From Phoronis ovalis (taxonomy: Eukaryota > Phoronida > Phoronidae): DNA of 12,390 bases. This document shows positions 1 through 7,815 of this stretch, one piece after another. The stretch lies in assembly GCA_028565635.1 (NCBI GenBank), contig JAOXYB010036974.1:1268-13657 (forward strand), given 5' to 3'. Under the pieces are notes generated by a model that saw only the letters and a list, made by a program, of their open reading frames with translations, was not told the origin of the DNA and made no database searches. Position 1 is the first letter of the stretch. Each line of letters begins with the position of its first letter. Position numbers and translations under genes: made by a program.

Positions 1-107
1 CTACAAGGTAACAAATCGTTTGAAGTATTCCTACAAGGTAACAAATCGTTTGAAGTATTCCTACAAGGTAACAAATCGTTTGAAGTATTCCTACAAGGTA
101 ACAAATC
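1..107. repeat. 30-bp minisatellite, about 3.6 perfect copies, cut by the left edge
   Basis: The unit begins ctacaaggtaacaaatc and is 30 bp long. Copies occupy 1-30, 31-60 and 61-90 with no difference between them, and a partial fourth covers 91-107 before the sequence diverges. Because the array starts at the first base of the window, it very likely continues to the left. Perfect identity suggests recent expansion or homogenisation. It sits inside intron 2 of the minus-strand lysyl-tRNA synthetase gene. The unit length is a multiple of three, so one plus-strand frame reads a ten-residue repeat (LQGNKSFEVF) and stays open to a stop at 178-180. I treat this as incidental because the host gene runs on the other strand. 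Confidence 0.95.
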
Positions 108-471
108 CGCAGTTAAAACTTATAATTTCAAAGGCAAACTTGTTGCAATTAACAGAATAGATAATTATGACCATAATTAAGGCAAACTAAATGACACCTA
201 TCGTACCTTTCAATTAGGCATCAGTTTTGACCTAGAGATTGGATATTTTCGGACAATTTTCTGAAAGCAATAGCGCAAAACAACAGTTCCACATTCACAA
301 TGGGATGTTTGACAGGTGAGCTAGTGCATACAGTTGTGGAACTTTAGTTGCACAAAAGAGGTCTGAAGGTATAGTTGGTAAGTTTGTTGCAGTTATCAGT
401 ACTGGGCTTAATGTGTCATTTCTAAGTGACAGTAACAGTTTACAAAACAACCAAGAATGCACAAAACTTAC
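1..471 (-). other. Lysyl-tRNA synthetase intron 2, partial
   Basis: This is the sequence downstream of the exon 2 donor (GTAAGT read at 471-466 on the minus strand). No continuation of the synthetase is readable: the next block of the family begins with an NQY-type motif leading into the anticodon-binding fold, and I do not find it on the minus strand before the left edge. Exon 3 is therefore presumably outside the window. Besides the minisatellite it holds a 9-bp perfect inverted repeat, AGTTCCACA at 285-293 and TGTGGAACT at 335-343, with a 41-nt spacer. The left arm overlaps a motif that recurs near 11910. Confidence 0.8.
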
Positions 472-610
472 ATTGGCGTCTAATTCTTCTTCATTAACTT
501 TTTTCTCTGAATCCCCCACTTTCTTCACAGGCTGTGCTGCAGCTTGTGTTGCCTGCTTATCAGCTTTTCCTTTGGCTTTCTGTTCAGCCTTTTGACGCCT
601 TTTCATCTCA
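472..610 (-). CDS. KARS1: Lysyl-tRNA synthetase, coding exon 2 (lysine-rich N-terminal extension)
   Basis: Cytosolic lysyl-tRNA synthetase charges tRNA-Lys with lysine and in animals is part of the multi-synthetase complex. This exon supplies the basic N-terminal extension known in animal enzymes to bind tRNA non-specifically. The peptide starts EMKRRQKAEQKAKGKADK, continues through an Ala/Gln/Lys stretch and ends EEELDAN. It matches the animal family pattern of N-E-x-K-R-R-x-K-A-E-K-K followed by a variable acidic linker just before the NQY motif of the OB-fold anticodon-binding domain. On the minus strand the acceptor is a long T tract ending CAG at 613-611, and the donor is AAT|GTAAGT at 472|471. 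The exon has 139 nt: the third base of a split Asn codon plus 46 codons, ending in phase 0. Two bases (AA) from exon 1 complete the Asn codon. The family call rests on remembered family features, not a database search. Confidence 0.92.
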
Positions 611-2524
611 CTGAAAAAAATACCAAACATTAACAGCAGGTGAGTTTATAACTATGACACTTAATGACAGAACGTGTAAGCAAAAGCTACATTTTATAGA
701 AATATTCCGTTTACATATTACAGTATAATTACATCATTCTTTTATTATCAGTTGCCTCGTCAGATTATCTGTACTCCAGCAAACGAGTTTCTTTGGATTA
801 CAAGTTACACTGTAGTTGCATCATGCTTTCAATTTATTATTATCAATCATCTTCATCCTTATCAGCATGATAATTTTTGTTTCTGGCAGTTTAAAATTCC
901 TTAGCTAGTCATAGTAATGAGCCAAACATTTTAAAATTTAATCCTCAAAATATTCTATTTTTTACAATGGTCCACCTATATACCCGTATATATTGATTCT
1001 AGAACAACAATTCTAACCGCAAGCATTCTCCTTCCAGTAAGAATAACTATGATTTGTTTTTATGAACATTTTAATTCTTTTAATCCTCTAACTTTATCAT
1101 AAAAAAGAAACACATAACGATAGCTTTTTTAAAACTGACTAACAGAAACTAGGGCTAGAATGGGATACTGACTTGTTTGAAATACTCCGCAACGAAATAT
1201 AGCAGCTTGGCAATCCTGCTTTATGCTTTTCTATAGTAGATAGCTGAAGTGCGGCTCTTCTTAACACTTGATTTGTAAGTGCGGTAATTAACTTCAGAGA
1301 CATTTTATAGCGGACTGAAGGGCTCCCTGACTGGTTATCCTAACCTAGTAAAATAAAATTGCCAAAACTGTACTTGACAGTATTCCTAGCTCTCTGTGAC
1401 CCTTCTATGGTCAGCCTACCATGGCTGGTAGGTTTTCCCAACCTAAAAGTGGCTATATTTCAAATGTACAAACCAGTATCAGGTTTACTAACATATTATA
1501 TTGTTTCTGCCTTTTCCCCGTTCATTTGCTCAAACATATAAGTGATCATGTTGCCAGTGCCTGCACAACAATTTAATGTGAAATCCAATGGATATGTCAT
1601 TTCGCATGTGTGATTAATAGTCAAATAACAGTTAGGAAAAACCTATGACTACACTATGTTCAAACCATAGGCCGACCACATTAGGGTTATATAAACTAGG
1701 ACTAACTTGACCAAAACTACTACCTAAATTTCTGGGGTGGCACTGGCATTCAGTGACTGTATATATATATGCCCCCCCCCCCATGGGTTCCCCTTTTCAG
1801 CCTCCACTTTTAATATGCATCTCTTCTTTGTGTTTATTTAATGCTTTTTACCATAGGGTACAAATAAACTTTTCCTATAAGATATATTTTGGAATGCAAT
1901 TTTTTGCCATAAGGGGAAAGGGTTTTTTTACCTTGAGCCTCACATCTCCATCTAGTTTTTTTTTTGACAAGTGCTACCTGTGCCTAAACTCAATAAAGGA
2001 ATGTTTTGTTTGGATGTACTTTACATTAATTTCTGAAATTTCATTTATTTTTGCTGTTACCATAGTATATTTAGATCGTAAAAGTAGTGACAATTTTTCA
2101 TATTCTGGAGTAAACATATAAGGACATGATGCAATCATAATGCAATTTATTGCAATTACTTCAAAGTTAAGTTCAATTCACTTCGTTTTACATTAATGAT
2201 TTATACTCACTCATTAATTACAGATGGGATTTATATCAGGTTGCAAACCTATGTAGTGTTCTTTCCTTCATAAAATATTAACAAAGTGTTTGAAAGATTA
2301 ATGTTATTTAATGTAATTGTAATTTTTATTGTCTTTTTTATTGAACAAAAGTCAAAAATTAACAATTCCCGCCATTTGACAGACGTGATAAAGAGTGCAA
2401 GAATTATCAGAGTAAGTGATATTATTTCGCAGAGATTTCACATAAGGAGTGTCTCGAAACTTAGTTTTTACGTAAAAATGATTCTGATCCAAAATATATT
2501 GTAAAGTAAATAAGTCATGCTCAC
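611..2524 (-). other. Lysyl-tRNA synthetase intron 1
   Basis: This 1.9-kb phase-2 intron has a GTGAGC donor at 2524-2519 and a T-rich CAG acceptor at 613-611 on the minus strand. It is AT-rich with no credible coding exon on either strand. The open stretches at 1359-1541, 1753-2121 and 2286-2504 on the plus strand have no recognisable peptide and run against the host gene. It contains a TA/poly-C microsatellite near 1761-1782 and two copies of AAGTGCGG about 31 bp apart near 1246-1285. In vertebrates an alternative exon giving the mitochondrial form of this enzyme lies between the first coding exon and the K-rich exon. I looked for an ATG-started, phase-2-ending exon here and did not find one. 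Confidence 0.85.
1761..1782. repeat. (AT)5 plus poly-C(11) microsatellite
   Basis: Five AT units at 1761-1770 are followed by G and then eleven C residues at 1772-1782. The C run is the longest homopolymer of C or G in the window and lies within intron 1 of the lysyl-tRNA synthetase gene. Its length is likely polymorphic and may be uncertain in the assembly. Confidence 0.9.
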
Positions 2525-2559
2525 TTTTTACTCAGCTTGGCTTCTCCCTGGTCCTCCAT
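2525..2559 (-). CDS. KARS1: Lysyl-tRNA synthetase, coding exon 1 with start codon
   Basis: The minus strand reads ATG at 2559-2557 and encodes MEDQGEAKLSK followed by two bases (AA) of an Asn codon, then a GTGAGC donor. This exon is too short to stand out as an open reading frame. It is identified because it joins in phase to exon 2: AA plus T gives Asn, so the junction reads KLSK-N-EMKRR, the same arrangement as the KLSKNELKRR segment of animal lysyl-tRNA synthetases. The start context is good, with G at -3 and G at +4. The encoded residues are the extreme, poorly conserved N-terminus of the cytosolic enzyme. The head-to-head neighbour at 3919 is about 1.36 kb away. Confidence 0.9.
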
Positions 2560-2691
2560 TTCCACGTGAAACCGGTGCTGAAACTGAGGCACAGAGGGAG
2601 ATAAATCGAAAAACCAACACCACCTGGTGGACAAAATTAAACCATTTAGTAAAAAAATAAAATGCAATTTACATATTAACTGTGACTTCAA
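2560..2691 (-). promoter_or_regulatory. Lysyl-tRNA synthetase 5' UTR / proximal promoter
   Basis: This segment directly precedes the KARS start codon. No TATA box is evident. It contains a CACGTG E-box at 2563-2568 and CCACCTGGTGG at 2620-2630, which read on the minus strand (CCACCAGGTGGTG) is one base away from the core of the CTCF consensus. CpG dinucleotides are locally more frequent from about 2370 to 2610 than in the following kilobase, as expected for an unmethylated housekeeping promoter. The frame of the start codon stays open for 44 codons upstream, from 2691 to 2560, after a TAG at 2694-2692, with no ATG. The transcription start cannot be placed from sequence alone. Confidence 0.5.
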
Positions 2692-3560
2692 CTATTAAAC
2701 ACCAGAATATGAAAGAAATAAAACTGAGTCTATAGACCAGTGGCAGATAAGAATATGCAAAACATATGGTGATGTGTACAAGGGGCTTTACAAGAGCACT
2801 GAACACCCACAAATGGCACACCAACCCTGAGCTTAACTCCAATTGTTGCTAATTTAATAAAAATGGTTAGTTGTCACATTGAATTTTAATTAAATTAGCA
2901 AGCCAAGATTTTGTGTTGTGTAACCAAGTTGACAAGGCAACATTTGTATCAATTAGCAAGTTGTAAAATTGATGTTACAACTGGCATGTAGCATAGCTTC
3001 GTCATACCCAAGTGATGACACAGGAACAAATTGTCTATAAAGAGATCAAATGTAGTAGCTAGAGTGAATCATTTAGAAAGAATTATTCTATCATTTCCTA
3101 GGAAAATCTATTTTATATTATATTTTTATTCAACACATTATTTGAAAAACAATGCTAATCCGCATGCATGTGTTTTTGTTCCTATTGAAATGGAATTCAC
3201 ACATTCAGATTTATATACATTTGAGGTTTCAGTTTGTATTCCTTTGAAATGTGTTAATTTTTGTGAGTGGTATTTGATTATGCAGATTTTTGTAAAAGGT
3301 GCAACCAACAAACAAACCCCGGGAAACAAACCCAATGAAAGAGAAAATATTAAACTTTTCATATGGCAAACACTTAGGTCAGTGGCATATGTGCTTAAAG
3401 GTTTTGTTCTTTTTAAAATAAATGTGAACAGTTGCTTGTTTATATTTAGGATATATAAATTCTAAGTGGTTTAATATTTTGAATTGAAAACTTGACACAA
3501 AGTTTTGTAGGGACTGGACAACTGGTGTCAGATGAACTAACTAACTAGGAAGTTGACTCA
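2692..3560. other. Intergenic spacer between two divergent starts, no gene recognised
   Basis: This AT-rich DNA lies between the KARS promoter and the proposed plus-strand promoter. It includes a plus-strand stop-free run of 144 codons (3031-3465, beginning at TTG, not ATG) and an overlapping minus-strand ATG frame of 74 codons (3138-3362). Neither peptide resembles a family I know, neither has convincing splice sites, and the composition is Phe/Ile/Lys/Tyr-rich as expected from AT-rich noncoding sequence. Three CpGs are seen in roughly 900 bp. A TATAAAG string at 3036-3042 has no supported start site attached to it. Confidence 0.6.
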
Positions 3561-3918
3561 CTCCATGCAACTAAGCATGCGCAAACTTCAGGTTGAGTTT
3601 GAAACAGGGTCATAAACAGGTGTACTCAAAACTACTTGGAAATTCTATCAGAAAGTTATAAAAATCGTAAAGTTCTTAAGGAGCTTTGTGAGATTGACTT
3701 AAAGGAAGACTACAGAACTATTTAACACCATGGATATCGTTAAAATATGGATTGTGAGGTTGCAACTTTAATTAAAAGCTTTTGATATACTCAGTCGGCA
3801 TTTTACGTAAATTCACGGTTGCTTTGAATTAAAATTACGCAACAGATTCATCGTCAAATTTTGAAAACAAATGTTTTAACAACCCTTATGTGATTTGCGA
3901 TTCAAATAGATCTAGAAG
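3561..3918 (+). promoter_or_regulatory. Probable promoter of the plus-strand gene (CpG cluster, NRF1-like site)
   Basis: By eye I count nine CpG dinucleotides between 3575 and 3900, compared with three in the preceding kilobase and two in almost 2 kb after 4260. GCATGCGCA at 3575-3583 resembles the palindromic core bound by NRF1 (NRF-1/ewg family), which is common in animal housekeeping promoters. No TATA box is apparent near the proposed start codon. The interval ends at an ATG with A at -3. Together these suggest a CpG-retaining promoter for a gene transcribed to the right. The exact start site is unknown. Confidence 0.4.
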
Positions 3919-3939
3919 ATGTCAGATACTACTAAATCA
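3919..3939 (+). CDS. Proposed first coding exon of an unidentified plus-strand gene
   Basis: ATG at 3919 begins a seven-codon stretch, MSDTTKS, followed immediately by GTAAGTACA, a near-perfect donor at 3940. The start context has A at -3. Reading through without splicing would add only a few residues before a stop, so splicing is required for this to be a gene. The exon ends in phase 0 and fits the micro-exon at 4079-4097. It lies downstream of a local CpG cluster and is oriented head-to-head with the lysyl-tRNA synthetase gene. Many small cytosolic or nuclear proteins begin MSD, so the peptide does not identify a family. The ATG, donor and CpG context are seen directly; that this is a gene is inferred. 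Confidence 0.45.
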
Positions 3940-4078
3940 GTAAGTACAGGTTGTTATATTTCCTTGAATATCAGTTGTGACTAGCTATTAATCTAATAAA
4001 GTAATATAAAGTAATAATAGTAATATTATTGAATTTGTTATATTTTTATAAAGGGGTGTCCTAATCATAGTAAATTAG

Positions 4079-4097
4079 GTTGATGGATCGATGAAAG
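4079..4097 (+). CDS. Proposed 19-nt micro-exon of the same plus-strand gene
   Basis: GTTGATGGATCGATGAAAG lies between an acceptor (aaattag, AG at 4077-4078) and a strong donor, AAAG|GTAAGTTC at 4098. A good branch-point match, CTAAT, is at 4061-4065, though only about 14 nt from the acceptor AG. Spliced to the previous exon in phase 0 it adds VDGSMK and leaves one base (G), so the following exon must start in phase 1. An alternative acceptor eight bases upstream (AG at 4069-4070) would bring in an immediate stop and is disfavoured. The short length and weak pyrimidine tract keep confidence modest. Confidence 0.35.
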
Positions 4098-5850
4098 GTA
4101 AGTTCATTCTGGACAGCATATATTGACGATTTTAAAGTATTTTGGTATCATGGTTTTCATTGTGTATTTATTAGTAGATTTGTACTTAATTTGATTTCTC
4201 TGGTACCATAGTATATAATGCAGGGTGACTGAGCAAAAAAAAAAATCACTAAAGATCCGACAGTTAACCAAGTGTAACAGTGTTAGAAAATAGTACAGCT
4301 ATACTTGCTATAATTATTTCATTCATAGAAAGCTGTGGGATATGCCCACATCCCAGCCAGATCACTGCCTGGTACATGGTTCATAATGCCACTGATTGTG
4401 TCACTAGTCATAAGGCAACACATACTATAACCTGGTATAACTGGTGTCAGTAGTAGTTGGGCAATATCAGCATTAGATAGTATCCTTGCAAATAGTTCCT
4501 GTATTTAAGACCCTTGCTTAAAATTGGAATATTATTTCCCACACTATTGAGTGGGCATTGTTTTTGTTGTTGGTTTCCTTGTGGTGATCAAAATAGTAGT
4601 GGGCTTCAGTATTATAAGTTCACGGAACATCACATACTAACCACAAATACTATAGTTGTAGGCAGTAGCTTTCCTGGAACAGTTGCTTTATAGAAGCCTA
4701 GATATGGAAGAACTCATTTTGGACAAATAACTTCCTCAATCTTGAAAGATTAGAGTTCACTATCTTTAACATTGCTCTGTGGACCGAAATATTATCAATG
4801 ACTACACACCTACATATTGCCCCTTAAAATGTAGTAAGAATGTCACAAGTCACAGACTAGTACTTTATAACATGTACACATATGTTAGTATTTGGAAAAT
4901 GTATGTATTGAGTACATAGGTACATCCTGTCAGTGCAAACTAGGCTAATAGTTACAGTTTATATAATGGTACAATTTATGGGGGAAGCCTTCCCAGTTAA
5001 TAAAACAATACAACACATGTGGTAGAAATGTTAAAATGTACACATTTGTGTGTGTTAGGAAATTCTCAGAATTATATTAACATTTTTAAGATATATCCCA
5101 CATAAGACAAAATTATTTAAGCAAATGGTACATGATAAATGTCCCCATTGGCATGTGAACTTTGATTTGACATATCATGTATCATGAAGTGTGTACCCTT
5201 GACTGTTGGAATGCAGATTATCTATATAATAATTTGTCCTTTGCATTTCAAAACATATGGTTTTGCTTGACAGGGGGTATAAAATTAAAAGTAGTGCAGA
5301 TTCAAAGTTTACCCTGTTGATTAGTAATGACTATGATATAATAAATTCTCTGGAATAAATTACTCATGCAGTGGTTTACCCATTGATTACTATGTTTACT
5401 ATGTTAAGTATGGGTAAATAAGGTGATTTGCATGTATGAATAAGCATGACTGGAGTGTTACTGTGCAAAAATGTTTATTTCTAAATTGACCTGAAATTCC
5501 TAAAGTTGAAGTCTGAATCACTCTAAACTATGGGACTGTGCACCTTAATTTAGGTTAATTTCATTTGTATAAATATCCTGGCTGTTCATATTAATTATTT
5601 AATCATAGGATTAATCAGTATTTGTTCTGGTTAAATATTAATTAATATTGCCTGCTGGGTAAATTTTATATCATGCAGCTCTGTTCTGGTTTATAAATAA
5701 TACTACTACTCTGTATTCAATTTATAGTCTGCAGTTATCAGTAGATAAATCAAACTTTAAACCAGGAAGCATATACCATAATATGTATTATATATCTGAA
5801 ACATAGCTCTTGAGAAATGCCTTCTGAGTTATATTATTTGCTACTGTAGA
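4098..5850 (+). other. Probable intron, CpG-depleted, no gene seen
   Basis: No coding exon can be supported here. The interval is AT-rich and, from about 4260 on, almost free of CpG. It contains an A11 tract at 4235-4245 and a perfect short palindrome GGGAAGCCTTCCC at 4982-4994. Plausible acceptors occur at about 4329 and 5275, but the frames after them end without a good donor. The peptide after the 5275 acceptor briefly resembles the beta-strand of a SUMO protein (IKLKVV) but has no donor and stops soon after, so I do not call it. Confidence 0.5.
4235..4245. repeat. Poly-A(11) tract
   Basis: Eleven consecutive A residues, with no target-site duplication or retroposon body upstream that I can recognise. 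It is best treated as a simple homopolymer. Confidence 0.85.
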
Positions 5851-5852
5851 AA

Positions 5853-6053
5853 GTAACAAAAGTTAAACTAAGCTCAAAATTCTAGGGCCCAGATTACCAA
5901 ACCTGCTGCAAAATGTCAATAATCCCTATACACTTCTATGTAGCAAATTAATCTTTAGTGTGAACTCAACCAAACATAAATATTTTGTATGAACACTAAA
6001 GATTAATAATTAGTTTTTAGCACAAGTGCTAGTTTTGAGTGGCACTCTGTTAC
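5853..6053. repeat. Degenerate fold-back (MITE-like) structure
   Basis: The core is a perfect 15-bp inverted repeat, ATTAATCTTTAGTGT at 5947-5961 and its complement at 5993-6007, with a 31-nt loop. Outside it, further pieces pair across the same structure: GTAACA (5853-5858) with TGTTAC (6048-6053), CTCAAAA (5873-5879) with TTTTGAG (6033-6039), and CTAG on both sides (5882-5885 and 6029-6032). A small palindrome TAGCACAAGTGCTA lies at 6018-6031. The ordered matches with unequal spacing suggest an old, eroded inverted-repeat element about 200 bp long. No target-site duplication is clear. Confidence 0.4.
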
Positions 6054-7238
6054 TATTACATTTTGCATGGTTGATTTGGTTCTTTCACTCTGAAGTGAAT
6101 ACTCAGGTGAATTCTAGGTTTCAGTATTACATACAGGGCTTAGTGACCTGGTCCCTATCCAATTTTTATAAAGGATTAGTCATGTTAAGCCATTCAAAAC
6201 ATCTGTTCTGTTTTTAATATTGACTGTATGGGTGTTCTGATTTCTTGGTATTGTAATAATTGTCTGAAATAAGGGTTGTTCTGATGTATCGGTGCAAAAA
6301 TATGAATGAAACGTAATATATTATTTTATAATTATAATATAATAAGAAAGGTATATGACATAAACAGGATATCAAACATTCAGCATCAGTATGTTATTTT
6401 TATGTTTGATAATTTGTGCTGATAAATTGTTTTCTAAAGACTTAAAAGGTTGATGCTAGTTCATGAATACTTGTGGCCATTATGTCTGTTTTAGTGTACT
6501 TGTCAACAAACATATGTAATAATTCTAATTTTGTTTATAATTTATGTATTATATTATTATATTACAGAGAGTCCTAGATCAATAATTATATACTATTATT
6601 ATATACTGCTAATTCATGCTTATTGTTGGTACAAGAAAATCAGATGATAAATTATGGGTTATGAAAACAAAAAGTAATAACAATCATGATCTAATTGTGA
6701 CTATTGTTATGTAGTGTATATCAATTAAACCATTTACTGTAGTTACTATAATTATCTGTTTCATTCTGATCTTCTCACTTGTATTCATTGCCTAACAATA
6801 AAGCAATTTCCCCTCCATATCATGATGCTCCTAAAACAGAGAATAAAGTGGGTTTGGCAGGGAAACTCCCCTATTAGAGTGGCTGGGTCAACAAGTTACA
6901 AATACTGTTGAGATACAATAAATAGCTGTCAAGTTGACATAAGTTTTGAACAGGAGTTTGGGTATTTTTGGGCAAATCTCTATGGAAAACATTTATGGCA
7001 GTGCGACCTCATGATATATAGTGATGTGTTATACTATGCACCATATATTAATTAACTGTCTATGATGTAACAAATAAAAATAACAGGGAGAGGGGTGTTA
7101 CATCTCGTTGCAAACTGTAGCAAATAGTGAAGCTGCTTTTTAATAGATTCATTTATTGTGTAATCAGAGTAAGGCTTATTGACAAACTATAGGCAAGGTC
7201 TGTGGTAGGCCACTCACTGAAGGGAAGGCAAATTACCT
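6054..7238. other. AT-rich noncoding stretch
   Basis: No exon is supported on either strand. A plus-strand frame covering 6026-6217 encodes a hydrophobic segment (LLLLHFAWLIWFF), but it begins inside the fold-back repeat and ends without a convincing donor. Low-complexity A/T sequence dominates at 6310-6345 and 6541-6607; the latter contains ATTATATACT twice with a 13-bp period (6585-6594 and 6598-6607). A short slightly GC-richer patch near 6845-6895 has no open frame of note. Confidence 0.5.
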
Positions 7239-7815
7239 GTGTTGTGCAAATGGCATCTTAAGTTACTTGTCAGCAGTAATATGTATTTATACCAGACACA
7301 TAACAGTAGCTATTTAAGAGTTCATCATACTCTTTACTATCCTTTTATTAAAACCCATTTATCTCAAGCCATTTCCCAACATTCATTGTGCCAGCTTGCA
7401 ATCATGTCTAGGTATAATGGAAAATGATAGAAACACCAGCTACCTGCTGTTTGAGAACATAACCCATTACTTTGTATTTATAGGCATAAAACTAGACTCC
7501 TGGGATGCTTGGCTTGAAAGGAATGTCTTTGAGTTCCAGTCAGTACATTCAGTTGATGCCCAACTGCATAGCTTAATGATAATTAGATTATGCAGTGTTA
7601 CTGGGATTGTCATTCCTTGGTTGTCCTGTACCACTCCCTCTTTTTTAAAACTAGCAATCACAGCTTCACAGGTTTGTATTGTGGATCATACAGGGAAACC
7701 ACTGCTCTCATCTGTGTAACACTTATAACATGGTTGCTTCTCTTCAAGTTTTTGAATGAAAAGTCATTTTTTTATCTGATATTTTTTATGGTTAATATTA
7801 CTGGCCAAGACTGAA
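7239..7815 (+). other. Stop-poor block with one splice-compatible candidate exon (7484-7671)
   Basis: Several long frames overlap here on both strands, consistent with locally lower AT content. On the plus strand the frame 7396-7719 (first ATG at 7417) is open for about 100 codons. Within it, an acceptor at 7482-7483 (tttgtatttatag) and a donor CAG|GTTTGT at 7672 bound a 188-nt candidate exon. The acceptor is phase 1, matching the phase left by the micro-exon at 4079-4097, and it would end in phase 0. The encoded peptide has one hydrophobic stretch (SVTGIVIPWLSC) and resembles no family I know. The minus-strand frame 7467-7661 is an alternative reading of the same block. A decayed mobile element is equally possible. 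Confidence 0.2.

Noticed and set aside
295-630. A single continuous 111-codon minus-strand gene
   Set aside because: Only the middle (472-610) is exon. The N-terminal part reads through the T-rich acceptor and the C-terminal part reads through a GTAAGT donor into intron 2. The plus-strand frame at 413-595 is the antisense shadow of the exon.
3563-3630. Alternative KARS first exon (mitochondrial form) on the minus strand ending at GTGAGT (3562-3557)
   Set aside because: It has an ATG-led open run and a strong donor, but it ends in phase 1, whereas the exon 2 acceptor needs phase 2. Joining would shift the frame.
5275-5320. SUMO-like beta-strand peptide (IKLKVV) after a good acceptor at 5274
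   Set aside because: No donor follows, the frame stops soon after, and none of the later SUMO blocks, including the C-terminal QTGG, could be found. A short Lys/Ile/Val-rich match is expected by chance in AT-rich DNA.
6026-6217. Small membrane protein with a hydrophobic segment
   Set aside because: It begins inside the fold-back repeat, and a faint likeness to the first membrane segment of presenilin enhancer 2 does not extend to any conserved loop residue.
7239-7814. Several overlapping protein genes on both strands
   Set aside because: Many of the frames begin at non-ATG codons in a eukaryotic sequence, and they overlap one another in different frames. At most one segment (7484-7671) could be an exon.
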